From positions 93,509,447 through 93,573,446 of the forward strand of contig OX344761.1 in NCBI GenBank assembly GCA_947034895.1: a stretch of 64,000 nucleotides of DNA, in the 5' to 3' direction. Shown here one piece after another: positions 10,987 to 23,451 of the stretch. The notes below the pieces were generated by a model, which saw only the letters and a list, made by a program, of their open reading frames with translations, searched no databases and was not told the DNA's origin. The stretch is from Rhytidiadelphus loreus (lineage: Eukaryota > Streptophyta > Bryopsida > Hypnales > Hylocomiaceae). Position numbers and translations under genes: made by a program. Each line of letters opens with the position of its first letter. Position 1 is the stretch's first letter.

Positions 10987-11932
10987 CTCTAGAAGAAAAT
11001 GAGGGGTTTTGCAACTACAGTATGCAACTCATTTTGTAGTTGCATAGGACGTTTACAACTAGGTGACAATGTAGAGTCCGTAGTTGCAGTGGACAAGTCG
11101 CATTAGTTGCAGTCTAGTTGCAAGGTTTTTTGTCATCCGACACCATACAAAGAACTTCATCCTTGTGTGCAACTTGTTTGCAACTTGCTTGCAACTTGTA
11201 AATTTTAAAATATAAATCTCAATGATTTGTAGATTTCAAATTTTCAGATCTACCTCCTTTCTAGATTTTAGAATTTCAAAACTACCTTTTTCTTAGATTT
11301 TTGAATTTCAAATCTACCTTTTTCTAGATTTCAAAATTTCAAATCTACCCTCTTCCTAGATTTCAAAATTTCAGATCTACCTTCTTCCTAGATTTCAAAA
11401 TTCAATTTCCTAGATTATAAAATTTCTTGAATTTTAATTATTTTTTAAATTCTTATATACAAAATCTACAAATTGTAGAAACCCACAAATTATAGAAATC
11501 TTAGAATTCTATCAAAAGAATTCATTACATAAGACTATAACAACTTACAAGTCTTATATGTTCAATCTAATGGTACTCTTTACAATTGATATGGGTCAAT
11601 TGATATAACACGAATGGGAATGAACTTTGAAAGCAACTAGGAAACAACTAGAGTGCAACTAAGAAACAACTAGCGTACAACTAGGAAACAACTATGGTCA
11701 TTTTACAGTTGCATAATAGTTGCATAGGACACTAGTTGTTTCCTAGTCTTTTTTTGCAACTACAGAATGACTACTTTGCAACTAAAACAATGAATGAATG
11801 TTGTAAAACAATGACACAAAACAACTACATTAGATTTGGTGCAAATAGAGAGGAAACTAGTTGCATGACAGTTGCATAGGGCACTAGTTGCATAGTAGTT
11901 GGTTGTGCCGGACATGTTTTTTTCTTCTAGTG
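10987..11932 (+). mobile_element. CACTA-ended non-autonomous element, 946 bp
   Basis: The right end, read inward, is CACTAGAAGAAAAAAA and the left end is CTCTAGAAGAAAATG, one base off the CACTA start. The flanks carry a 3-base duplication, TTC, as expected for En/Spm (CACTA) elements. Both subterminal regions are crowded with TTGCA/TGCAA words (for example TAGTTGCATAGG and GCAACTAG), resembling transposase-binding subterminal repeats. The middle (11215-11410) has a TAGATTTCAAAATTTCA-type array. No transposase. Confidence 0.65.
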
Positions 11933-13910
11933 TTCCTTTGTCCCACTAAAAACTCCCAAAAACCTTCCCCATGAGGAATTAACTATATTTTTAGTCTTTG
12001 TACTAGTAATGCATACATTCAATAACTATTAACCCATCTCCTAAATCTATGCAAAATCTCCAACTTAGACACCATTGTTCAAGCACCCAAAATCTATGCG
12101 GAAAATATTATGTTTGAACATTGTTTGTAAATGTTGTCAGCTTGTCATTCTTCATGATTTGAAGGTTGGTGGCAACAATGGGATTGTAGAAATATATGCT
12201 CCCAACCTAAATACTGCAATAAGGAAACTTGCCCTACTTCATGAACAAATTTGCATAGCGCCCAAGTAGTTACCGAATCCATCGTCAACACAACTATTTG
12301 AGGAAGCAACAAGTACAAGGTGCCTCATATGGGCAAGGACAAGCTCGTTAGAAGATGAATGCTCCTTGATTGCTTGCCATTTACTACTACAAGGTTATTG
12401 AATACGGTCAACCCTTGCTCTATGGTCGAAATTAGTAAACAAAGTTTTTTAGTGCGACAAAGGAAGTATGTGATCATCAACTATATTACAATATAAACTC
12501 ATCTACATGTATTTTTGTGCAAAGTTCATGTTTGTGCAACTTCCCTCCAACTTGCTTTAGTAAAGAGGTATTTGCAAAGGCGCTAAGAGTTTACTTTGGT
12601 ATATCCAATGTATGTAGAAAAAATACATTGAGTCATACAAAAGCACCCAATATTGTAGGCAAATAGTAGGTTTAGTACTATTTATTTCAAAATATCTAAG
12701 CCAAAATTATTTGAAAAATATTTTCTTAGTATGTTGAAAACTTAAGTATTATTGACACTAGATCTAAAGCCTCATACAATCATGAGAGCCTTGATACATG
12801 CAACAAAGTGACTAAACTATTGAATATGAATGAGTATTGGAATAGACATGACTATTTGTATAGTCAAGTTGTAAATCCAATTGCCTAATAATGGCATTTT
12901 ATGAACATCTTAGCACATGATGAAATAGATTAAATTCATTTTAAGGGTTTCAAATCCAAGAAAATTTGACCAATGGATGTTGTATCCACTATTTGGCAAC
13001 TTAGCCAAAATTATGTAGTTGTCTTGTATATAATTTGCAAATTTGCTCCAAAATAATTCTTATGATCCAATCATAGCTAAATTTTCATACTAATCTTACA
13101 TCTACTTTTGTAATCCTACCCCCAACCAAAATGATGTATGATAACAAAAATAATTTCATCATACTACTTTATATGGATACATTTTGGCTTATGAGTCAAT
13201 AAAGTGATTAAGAAAATTTTATAAATAGATTCATCAAAAGCTATATAATCTATGATCATATAAGACCAATGTTCTTTTGTTTGTAGGACAAGTAGGTAAG
13301 CAAATTTATTTGCTTGGGAATGTAAGGGAAGAGGCTTGCATCAAAAAAAGTTATTATGAAAAAAATTGAAGTGCTTAATCAATTCAAAAAGTGAGTCAAT
13401 TCTACAAGGAGAGAACTTCCAATACTGTAGCTGTTTGTTTTTTAAAATGACTTTGAACTTTGACTTCCTAATACAAAAAAAGGCTTTCCAAGGTTGTATC
13501 ATTCATCACTAGAGTTTCATTGCAATGTTTTTTTGTCCTACATAAACAAACTCTATCAACAAAAGTTTACACCAAGGAGAGAGACATAAAAACTTCGGAG
13601 TTTGAGGTTTCAAACTTAATTGAAGTACTTGCAAGAAGAAAGCAAATCTTCTCCTTCAGTCTAATGTGGTACATGGCATTGTAGGTGGGTATATTTTAAA
13701 GTCAAGAATGTTAAAATTTGCACCTATAGGATTATAGTTTTCAGAAGGATTAGATGTTAGAAAAGAATGGTGAGGTTACTTAAACCCCACAAGGAAGGTT
13801 GGGTCTTTTTGTTGAAAGTATCCTTCTTTTGGTGTAAACAAACTTTCAAACATGGAAAATTATTCATCCTTATATATCTTCTATATTAAACTTTCTTTAA
13901 GCTCACAAGA
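11933..13910. other. AT-rich intergenic DNA, nothing recognised
   Basis: No family-like open frame, RNA gene or terminal repeat found. The open frame at 12075-12269 is short and featureless. Confidence 0.4.
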
Positions 13911-14553
13911 GTAACTCCTAAAAGACCATTGTCCCTTTGATCTTAAGACAAATGGGATTTGGGGCAAGTACCTACGGGCTGAAAATTTTGTCATGATTTT
14001 TTAAAATTTTTATTGAAGATAGAAAAAATGATTATCTTCATGAGAATATAATTCTTTTTTCAACTAGTGCTCGGGAACAAAACTTATGCCCAAATCCTGG
14101 CCCAAATAAGCTTAAAACATGGGAGAGGGGGGAGCAAAAAAAATTCAAAATTTTACTTTTTTTAACTATTTTTTCTCATAGATTTTTCTCATAGATTATA
14201 AAATTAAAATTTTCAAATTTTTTTTTCCCTAGATTCTCAACTCAATTCCCCCGAATAAAGATTTAAAGCTCAAAACTTTGTAGTGCAAAATTTTTAATTT
14301 AGAAGGTTCAAAGTCAAATAATCTAGTCTTACAATGTGTTGAAAAACTTATTTTTTTCACTTTAAATGCTGATATCTTACAATTTATGTAGTAAAAAATT
14401 TTGAATTTTTTTTCACACATTCTCATAATAGTTAGGTGTAAGATACCATAGTTAGATGTGCAAAAAGAAATTCAAAAGTTTTTATTCCTTACTAAAGAAA
14501 TGATAGTTTTGAGGATTTTTTGGCAAAAAAGGCCTTGGTCCTTTAGGGGTTAA
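13911..14553 (-). mobile_element. TTAA-bounded element, copy in minus orientation
   Basis: The right border GGTCCTTTAGGGG is followed by TTAA (14550-14553). The left border CTCCTAAAAGACC is preceded by GTAA (13911-13914), a one-base change from TTAA. Internal text near the right border (GGCAAAAAAGGCCTTGG) is the reverse complement of the left end of the 17961-18879 copy. Shorter than the other two complete copies, so internally deleted. No transposase. Confidence 0.6.
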
Positions 14554-14658
14554 ACCACATTCACTTTTTTACTATTATCACCCTTGGCATGAATGTAGGC
14601 ATTATACATACCTTGAGAGTATTAACTACTCTTACTTTTTTATTTTTCTTTGCGTATA

Positions 14659-14939
14659 ATAATTGCACCTAAAATCTTTCAAATATGCATTTGAGCATAG
14701 TTCCCATTATTGTCAAATTTTGGAATGATCTTATTGGAAGTCAAATGAGGATTCGAGATTATCTTTTCATGCATTTTGGGACAACAAATGAATAAAATAA
14801 TAATTCCTAGTGTGTTTGATCTCAAAATAGGCGTGTCTAAGATTGATGCTAGGCTATTATATTTTGAGGGCTTACATTTTAGAAAAGAATTGTGATGAGA
14901 TAGTTTTGCAAACAAGTCACAATTAGATGGAGGTACCCT
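14659..14939 (+). mobile_element. TA-flanked MITE family D, copy 1 (decayed ends)
   Basis: Aligned by eye to three copies of 277-283 bases at 15771, 22946 and 41617. It keeps GCACCTAAAAT at the left and AATTAGATGGAGGTACC at the right. No coding. Confidence 0.55.
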
Positions 14940-15234
14940 ATTGATAGCTACAATAATACTCGATCATAAAAAAGTAAAAAAATAAAATGAGGTTGCCTCA
15001 CCTAGAAAGTCACCTCATAATTTACCACTTGTCCATACGGAGGCGCATGTAACTTTCTAAAAATTGACCCCTAAATCAATACACCAACCCATACCACACA
15101 CACAATTCTAAATTGATGAAAATTACTGCATCTTTGAATGTATGGTAACCACAAACATTTATATTGTGTTAAATGTCAAGAAATTAGTGATAGACAACCT
15201 AATTTCACTATTCAGTATAAGGATCAGCTTGTAC

Positions 15235-15510
15235 ATGTTTGGGGGAGCATGTGAGATTGAAGGTCCCCCTAAACCCAAAGTGGGATACTTACTCAATTTG
15301 TCACTCCCCGCATCCCCAAATGTTTTTTCTGAACCTCTAGTCCCCCTTGTTCTCATTATCTCACAATCTCACTCTCCGCCATTATATCAAAATCCCGGAC
15401 CGACGGCTACCCTTACAAGAACTCCCGGGCATTATAATTTCATGCTTGGGTTCTCCCCCACATCCATTACTACTTGCCCGCAAGCGGTGACGGCTGTTCC
15501 AAGCTTATAA
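15235..15510. other. GC-richer block, possible LTR or gene relic
   Basis: This block is clearly richer in G+C than its surroundings. It begins with a purine run, GTTTGGGGGAGCATG (15237-15251), followed by TG, the pattern of a polypurine tract next to an LTR. I find no matching second LTR, no primer-binding site I trust and no pol-like frame. The open frames on both strands have no recognisable family. Confidence 0.2.
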
Positions 15511-15770
15511 TTACCCTCTCTTGTTTTTAATGTTCCGATTCAATTTTCAAATCTGCTCTTACTTGCAGAGTGTCATAAGTTTGATTATGGTAGTGTAAGC
15601 GTACCCCCTCCATAACCAGACCCCTATGGGGCATTCTTGTCAGTTTAATTAACTCAGTTAGAATGGCTTCTTGGCTTCCAAACCAGTTTGAATCAGAAAT
15701 GACCTTATTTTCAAAGGGAGGATGACCAAAAAAGAACCAAAAGTCCAATTGTGAGTTTATGATGCATGTA

Positions 15771-16053
15771 AGGTAACTGCGCCTAAAATCACACAAACAA
15801 GTAATTCAGCATGGTCTCATTGTTATATTGAAAGACTTATTGTGGGCTCTTGTTGGTAGTTAGAAAGAGGATTCTAGATTTTCTGAGAATGCATTTTTTG
15901 GACACCATATGAATAAATTATGAATTTTCAAAGGGCTGAAAATAGGTGTTTAGAAAACTAACGGTAGATTCTTGTGAATGGTGGGAATACATTTTAGACA
16001 AGAATTTGTAGTGGTAGGTTTTAGAAAGTGGTTGAAATTAGGTGCAATTACCT
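15771..16053 (+). mobile_element. TA-flanked MITE family D, copy 2, 283 bp
   Basis: Starts AGGTAACTGCGCC after TA (15769-15770) and ends GGTGCAATTACCT, so the ends are inverted repeats. The right flanking dinucleotide is TG, a decayed TA. Internal words shared with the other copies include CTTGTTGGTAGT, GAATGCATTTTTTGGAC and GTTTTAGAAAGTGGTTGAAA. Confidence 0.7.
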
Positions 16054-16059
16054 TGGACA

Positions 16060-17956
16060 AAATTGCACTTTCATCTTGTAGTTGATAGTGTACTAAGATA
16101 GTTGAGTGTGCAAATGGGGCTAAAAGGGCTTCAAAATGACAATAAATGGAACCACAAAATTAATACGCATGGTAAAGGAATCAAAATGTATCTACAATAT
16201 AAAAATATCCTAATCACAAAAGTTTTAAATGTAACACTCCAATATTGCCATATTGAGGTTTGGAGTTTTGATATATTGAGATTGCATGAGAATGCAATGT
16301 AAACTACACATGACCAAAAATGTCAATTCTTCTTTACATCACGTAACAATCTTGGAATGGTAGAATAGAAAGTGTCTATCTAGTTAGTGGATCCTACTGT
16401 ACATGATGGGATTTTAGGAGAAAAATGAATGACTTGACATCGAAAGAATGGAGCTTGTGATTGAGGTAATGAGAACAAAAGTGATATAATTCTTGAATGA
16501 ATAGGTTCATAATTTGTTTCTACAACTTCCGGAAAGTCAATAATCAAACAATTATAGTCTTCAACATCCTTTTAAAGTTAATTTGATAAAGACATTGAGG
16601 ACTAAAAGTATTGGAAGACTTTCAAAAAACTATTGAAACAAAGAATGCGCCTACTCATTCAGAAATTTGACAATTTGAGGTTGGCTACCTTGGATTTAGG
16701 GTGGCTTCTTTCTAGAATGACCATATATGGAAGTTATAGACAAAAATTGTCTTTTTGAGTGTAACAATTTTTTTAATATTGAAGAGTAAATGATTTTCAT
16801 CATTTTTATATTTGCAACTTTTTTAATGTTATATCTACATCATTAACTTATAAAAAAAATGGTCTATAATGCATCTTGGTATTTTGAACCTATATTCTTT
16901 CAAATTAACTTGATTTTGATATTCACAATGCTTTTTTGGCTTTTGAACAAACTTACCATAATGAAACTTTTGAAGTGTAGTTCTACCACTACTCGATCAT
17001 TTTGAAAAATTCTATATAAAATTAGAGTTTAGGATCAATAACCATTTTTAAAAATATAGAATGACATGACAAAGAAAAATTCTTGTATTATTATTTTTTA
17101 TACTAGAATATACTTAAATTATATTTTGAATTTTTTTTAAGCATGTTTTGTATTTAATACAAATTTTCTTTAATTTTTCTTTAATTTTTTTGAAATTTCT
17201 ACATACAAATCTAATTTGTTAATGACATAGAATACATTAGACATTAGATTTGGTTCTATTCTTCAAATGTATTATATGTAGAGGAACCTCAAGAAGAATA
17301 GAACAAAAAACATTTAATCATGAATAGTGGCAAAATAAAGGATATGAAGCCAAGAATTTAAGGTGTGACTACATAGTCATGATATTTGTCCTTGTAAGGT
17401 TAATTTCTATGACCCAAGGAGGTGTACTTTCAAAATGAGTCAAAACTACCAAGAACTTGAACAATTTGCTTGCTTTTTTTTTTGAGATCAAATATAATGT
17501 AACTATATGATCTTCTAGTTCACATTGAAAGTAAGAACTTCAAGAAAATCCAAATTAGTTGAATGCATAGTTTAAATATTTTGTTATATTTGGGTCAATG
17601 GAAAATATGGCAACACATTTTGCAAGAGCATATCTTAGTGATAATATTTTGAAATCACAACCTTTTTGTACTTAGTAAAAGATAAAAGAGTCGAAAATGC
17701 TCTTCTAAAATTTTACAATATTATGGTTGTTTTGCAATTCTATGTGAAGCTTGCAATGTACAGTGGTTAGTTGGTCACTGAAATGAGAGTCTTTTTGAGG
17801 TGGGCAACAATCGCATTGGTTGGCTGACTTTTTAGTCCATGTCCAAATTGAACCCCCTCAAAATGAGCTATGAACTATACTACATGACTCAACTTTAAAA
17901 GATTCCACAAGGCAATGTTTAATTCAAAATTTGATGAAACTATTGCCATTGGATTC
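16060..17956. other. AT-rich intergenic DNA, nothing recognised
   Basis: No supported gene, RNA or element ends. Only short chance open frames. Confidence 0.4.
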
Positions 17957-18883
17957 TTAACCCCTAAAGGACCAAGGCCGTTCTTCTGTCAAAAACTACT
18001 AAAAACTGCCATTTTTGCTGCATTCATCCAAAAAAACAATAAAAATACTTATTTTAAAATCAAACCATATGATATTGTACTTTACTAGTCTAGTATTATG
18101 TGATAAAAATTTCATGGAGTTTGACCGTACAGATTGGAAGATATTAGCATTCAAAGTTGAAGAAAGAAAGTTTTTTTGAACACTAGCTTGCAATTTCAGA
18201 TGACTTTGAATGCCATTTGTGGAAAAAATTTACACCACGGACCTTGAATTAAAAAAAAATTGTGTTGAAGAATTGAGTTGAAAGTCTAGAAATTTAAAAA
18301 AAAAAAAGATTAATTTTCATTCTTTAAAAAATTGTTCAATAGAAGTAGGTCCAAGATTGAAAGAAAAACTAAATCGTTAATAGCTCTAAATTGGGATTGA
18401 AACACAATAATCTCAATGGTGAGATTGTTCTAAATAAAAAACTTAACCTTTTCAAACAATTTTTGTTGAAAAATTGTGAAAATTGCATTCAAAATTGAAT
18501 CCTATAAGTTATTTTTTCAAGAAGATGCTCAAATTGCCCAAAAAACAAGATTGTTCATAACTTTCACATTACTAATCCAAATGGAATGAATCAAAGCTTC
18601 ACATGTAGAAAAAAATATGATATTTAAGAAGAAAAAAATTATAAAATTAATTTCAAATTTGTATAGATTTATTTTTCTGCCCGGTGACGTGAAAATTATG
18701 TTTAAGATGCCATAACTTTTGCTCCTGGGCATCAATTGAAATAAAATTTATATTCCCACAAAGCTCATAAGTTTTCCTATCTTATGAGAAAGTTTCAAGA
18801 AAATTCACTAAAAATTGAGATCATAGGAACTTGCCCGAAATCCATTTTGTCCCCCGAGGGGACAATGGTCCTTTAGGGGTTAA
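17957..18883 (+). mobile_element. TTAA-bounded element, best-preserved copy (919 bp plus TTAA)
   Basis: The left border TTAA (17957-17960) is followed by CCCCTAAAGGACC. The right border is GGTCCTTTAGGGG followed by TTAA (18880-18883), a perfect 13-base inverted repeat. The interior matches the copies at 13911-14553 and 24739-25645 and four relics. There is no transposase frame. TTAA duplication with ends starting CCC is the pattern of piggyBac-type elements, but a TA duplication with a longer terminal repeat would fit equally, so the superfamily is unproven. Confidence 0.75.
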
Positions 18884-19424
18884 CACAACCTATTTTTTAG
18901 ATATGATTTTTTTATAAAGAAAACCTCAAATTATGAGAATGTTTTGCTCAACAAAAAAAGGAATGCGACCAGAAAATGGTCACTTGGGTCATTAGGGATT
19001 TAGTACAATATGTGTTTTTTTTGTCTAAGTTGAGATTGATTAAAAATTAAAATGCATATATTTAGGTTTTAAGTCTCTTCTAACTAATAAGGTTGAGACA
19101 AACTTAAATCTTAATAGTTTGGGCTTTCATATTTGAGATGATGAACAAAGTGCTTTAAGCCAATGGTTTCATCAAGTATCTTCTCATTCATCCAAAGTAA
19201 TATTTTGATTTTTTAAAAGATGACCTTCCTTCATCATCAAATTTATAAACTTGTAGTGAATAGTATCATTTTTACAATGTTTTATACAAAAATATGTTAA
19301 CAATCCAATTAAATTCAAGCCTTTAAGGTTTTATGATGCGCTTTGAGACTAGTTTGTTATGTGATTGTCTTTAAATCTTCACACTATGCCCCAAGGCATG
19401 GGGCCCATTTAAACATAGAAATGC

Positions 19425-19582
19425 CACTAGAAGAACTCCACATTTTTTTTGACATCCACTTGTTTTAAGTTACGTTTAATGTCACAACTAACATCATAAT
19501 GTTATATTTGATGTTATCGTTAACATGAAAATAGGTGAACATCACAAAATCATGTCCATAAAAACACAGTGTTCTTCTAGTG
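19425..19582 (+). mobile_element. CACTA-ended MITE, 158 bp
   Basis: The left end is CACTAGAAGAACTCCACA and the right end, read inward, is CACTAGAAGAACACTGTG. The interior has inverted ATGTTA/TAACAT words, so the whole piece can fold on itself. Flanking triplets TGC and TAC differ by one base, so the duplication is only tentative. Confidence 0.65.
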
Positions 19583-21650
19583 TACCTCCATGGCAGTACT
19601 TTTTGGAAGTTTTAGTGCTGAAGAAATAGGACTTAGAACCCAAGGTGAGTTTAGAAAAAATGGAGGCCCAACTTAGATTTCAAGTCCCAACTATTGTTTT
19701 GTATTTAACATGAGAGGATTGCCAATGAATTTAGCATCCTTATGGGTTGATTTAATGGATAAATTTACCCATTGTAGATTCCATGCATGTAGTGTCCCTA
19801 AAATATATATTTTTGACTTTCTGATCCAATTTTTGTCATTGTTCACCATGTAATTTTTATTTATGAGAAAATTTGAGACTTCGGTCTTCACAATGTGAAA
19901 TTCCAAATCCCACACATAATGTTTTTTATTCACCTTCTACAACACATGAAGATTGAGATTTGGTCTCAAATTAGGACTAATAGAATTGGAATCTGAGAAG
20001 TAGTGTAAAGTGCCCCTGAAAATGGTTACGTTCAAGGAATGCCAAATATTGGTCCCAAAATCTGATTATCATAAATAGCTCAAGTTGCTAATAGTCTTGC
20101 GAAATGTACTAAAAACCCCAAATTATCACCTGTGCATTTTAATCTTTTTAGATATAATTTTTTTTAAATTTAGGTGCCAAATGAAATTGGTGTTTGAATC
20201 TTTTCCATTAAGAGAACTATTCAACCATCATGTATGAAAAGAACTCAAAGATGTTAGCATAAATTATTTAGTACCGTACCTAGTAGTCCTAGTTGGAAAT
20301 TTTTATTTATTAAAAATGCGTCTAAATTTTTTGGGAATTGTTATTTTGGAAGGGAAAATTTTAGTTTTGTAGATTATTTCTAGGTTTAGGCATTTGCTAA
20401 ATCATTTTTCAAAACTGTAATTAATAGTTCAATAGGAAATGTTGATTTGATTATTGGACCTAATATGCAAATGTATTGTATGAAGTTGGAAAATATTGAC
20501 TCAAAAAATATTTTCATTTGCAAAAGAAATGTATTTCAAAGTTGATAACTCCTTTGATTTGATTTTGAAATTGCTTAAGAATTTATAAATGCTTTGTTTA
20601 TTCAAGCCAAAACCACTTTAACATTCCTTAGTATGTGCACCTCGTGAGGTATTAATTTGTATTTGATCCCCTTTTTTGCAAGTGTGGAACCTTTGATTTA
20701 GGATGAAGACAATTCAACGTGTCTAAAATTTATGCAATCATGTCCGGTTGTCATTCCCAAAAAATTACAAGTTCAATCGAAATTCAAATGTGATATGTAA
20801 TGAAAAGCAAACTAGGGACCAAAGAGAAGGTGACTTTCATGACTTTTAGGATAATTATGTTGGTTTGAAGATTATTTGAAGAAAAGCAATATACTAAACC
20901 AAAAAAGAAAAAAGCTTGGCAAGTCAAAGAACAACGGTAATGTAAGACATCCACTAGATAGCTCCTCAACTCCCATCTAACCATGCTACCATCTCTTAAG
21001 CCAAAATCTTTGATTGCATCCACACATTGTTAAATTGTTTGATCATAGAACCAATGTACAAGATATGCATGAAGCTCGATAAATTATTGATTGTTTAAAG
21101 ATTTGAGATGGAATCAAGGACATTGACTGTCATTAACATTTATAGACAATCTTTAGGGTTCAATCATAGTAGTTGTTGCGTCTATTTCAAAAAAATTGAA
21201 GAAATATATGATATTCAATAATTACTCAAAAACTAATCAAATTTGTATTGATCAATTGTTCAATTTTTTTCACCCTTTGATTTTGAAAACTATAGATGAT
21301 GGTTTGTAGAAGCTTTTATATACATAAGACATTCATGTAAACCCTAAGAGAATTGGCATCCACTATGTGAATTATGAATGTTTTGAAGAGCTTATTGTCG
21401 GAGTTACATCCAAGTATGTTGAAAAAACAATTTTGTCTATTCTTCAACAATGAAACTAATGTGGTGACTTGGTGCTTCATGATTATTGTGCAAAGTTCAT
21501 AATGAATTCATGTAGGGCTAGGAAGAAAAAGAAAACTTAATAAATGAAGACTTGATGTCTACATTCTACTCATACTTTAATTTATTTTGCCAAGAAAGCT
21601 CAAAATTTACATCCACCTTCTTCTCATGGACACTTAAAGCCATGGCAAAT
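19583..21650. other. AT-rich intergenic DNA, nothing recognised
   Basis: No supported feature. The minus-strand open frames at 19691-19933 and 20784-21023 have no family character. Confidence 0.4.
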
Positions 21651-21654
21651 TTTT

Positions 21655-22525
21655 GCTTTGGTAACCCTGATTTGCTAAGACCTCTATAATTTTTGTCTTT
21701 TAGCTAGCTTTTAAAGCAATATATTTTCATTGTCAAATATCTAAGGTTTTTTTTTGACACAAATGAAATGGAGTTTCATTGCAAGGGGCAAAGTATAAGC
21801 CCACTATCCATAGGTGGCATGACAAGTGGAACCACGGGCAAATATCTAAGTTTGAGATTTCTTTTATATACTCAAAGTGCCTTTGGATGTGCTTCCTATG
21901 ATACAAATTTCAAGTTCTAATTATGTATGATTCAAATTAAGAATTAGAAATATATTTGAAGGGCCAATAAACCAATTGGACTAAGGATGCTCTAAGAGCA
22001 TTTCAAGTGTCAATGACCAAATTTTTCTCAGATAACCATGATTTGCCAAGATCACTATAATCTAGACTTTTATTTTACTTCTAAAGTGTTTTTTCATTGT
22101 CTAAATCTGAATTTTCTTATGTGTGTTGAAAGTACTATTGGATGTGCTTTCAATGACACAAATTTCAAGTTCTACTTATACACAAGTCAAAAATTAGAAA
22201 TGCATTTAGAGGGCCAATATACTAGTTGCATTGAGGATGCTCTAAGAGCACTTGTAGTATCAATGGAGTGTCCACATTTTGAGTGTCGATGGTCAAATTT
22301 TACTTTGATAACCGTGATTTGCCAAGACCACTATAATTTTTGACTTTTACCCGTGCTTTTGAAGTGGTTGTTCATTGTCCAAATTTGAATTTTCTTATAT
22401 GTCAAAGTATTCTTGAATACACTTCTAAAGATACAATTTTCAAGTTCTAAATTATATACCATTCATAAGTTAGAAATATATTTAGAGGGACATTATAATA
22501 CCGATTGTTCCGAGGATGCTCTTCA
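21655..22525 (+). repeat. Three tandem units of about 290 bases
   Basis: Diverged units begin near 21655, 22020 and 22290. Each has TGATTTGC(C/T)AAGA, a C(A/T)CTATAAT word, TTGAATTTTCTTAT-like text, TTTCAAGTTCTA and GAGGATGCTCT or AAGGATGCTCT near the end. Unit 1 is interrupted by the retroposon tail at 21746-21838. The open frame at 22038-22343 is a by-product of the repeats. Confidence 0.6.
21746..21838 (-). mobile_element. Small retroposon (LINE/SINE tail) with 12-bp target duplication
   Basis: A 93-base insert is flanked by exact 12-base direct repeats (CAAATATCTAAG at 21734-21745 and 21839-21850). It starts with GTTTTTTTTTGACAC, an oligo-A tail on the minus strand, and contains AAATGAAATGGAGTTTCATT, the same core as the insert at 2853-2888. 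It interrupts the first tandem unit. The longer body allows a common 3' terminus to be inferred. Confidence 0.7.
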
Positions 22526-22945
22526 GGGGTAAATTAGATGTGGTTCAAATTCTCACAACCTTTCTTATTATAATTATTGGCCACCAATTCTGGAGGCAGT
22601 TCTTTGGGGCTTTAGTAAATGACTCCAGTCGGTAGGTAAGAGCTTAGAGGTTCCTTTATAGTGGACATGAACCTTAACTTAGCGGGTAGAATAGGGTTGA
22701 CTAACTTTTAAAGTAGAGGTGATTTAAGTCACCGCTACATTTGGTGGAGAATGGAATAAAGCACTGCATGACTGTCTTCGTGGAGTGGTTCATTCAATAG
22801 CATTGGAATTGAATGTTTCCCTTGAGCTTATGATTGGGATGTTTTTTTCCTTCTGAATTTGGGGGTCACTAACTTATATCCATCAATTGTATTAAGAGCA
22901 TCCTCAGTCCATCTGGCCTGCCAATTCACTTGGCAAATCATGGTA

Positions 22946-23228
22946 AGGTCACTACACCTAAAATTGCACAAATAAGCAATTGAACATGGTTCCCATTATT
23001 ATATTGAAATACTTTTTGTGGGGACTTGTTGGTAGTCAAAAAGAGATTCTAAATTCTCTTAGAATGCATTTTTTTGAACACTATATGGATAAACTACGAA
23101 TTTCACTCAAAGTGTTAAAAATAGGTGTTTCTAAAACTCATAGGTGTTTTGAATAGTGGTAGTACATTTTAGGCAATAATTTGTAGTGATTGGTTTTAGA
23201 AAGTAGTAGAAATAATGTGTAGTTACCT
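22946..23228 (+). mobile_element. TA-flanked MITE family D, copy 3, 283 bp
   Basis: TA (22944-22945) then AGGTCACTACACC at the left, and GTGTAGTTACCT then TA (23229-23230) at the right. Same length as copy 2 and same internal words. Terminal inverted repeats and TA duplication are intact. Confidence 0.75.
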
Positions 23229-23451
23229 TATGTGGTCTGTTAGTCACACAAACCTAATCCTAATGCATCCATTAAGACACTATCCATCTTCACAGGCTCG
23301 ACATTCAAACACCCAATCAATGATGTCAAATTCAACGTATTTTTTGCGCATGTGAAAGAAGCTTTGCACACAACCAATCAACGATAGCATGGTGACAATT
23401 GGTCTTGTGGCACAATTGTTTTGTTCTTTTTTGTTGCTCCTACACTACAAA

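Noticed and set aside
15235..15800. LTR retrotransposon
   Set aside because: Only a polypurine-like run next to TG; no paired LTR, primer-binding site or gag/pol frame.
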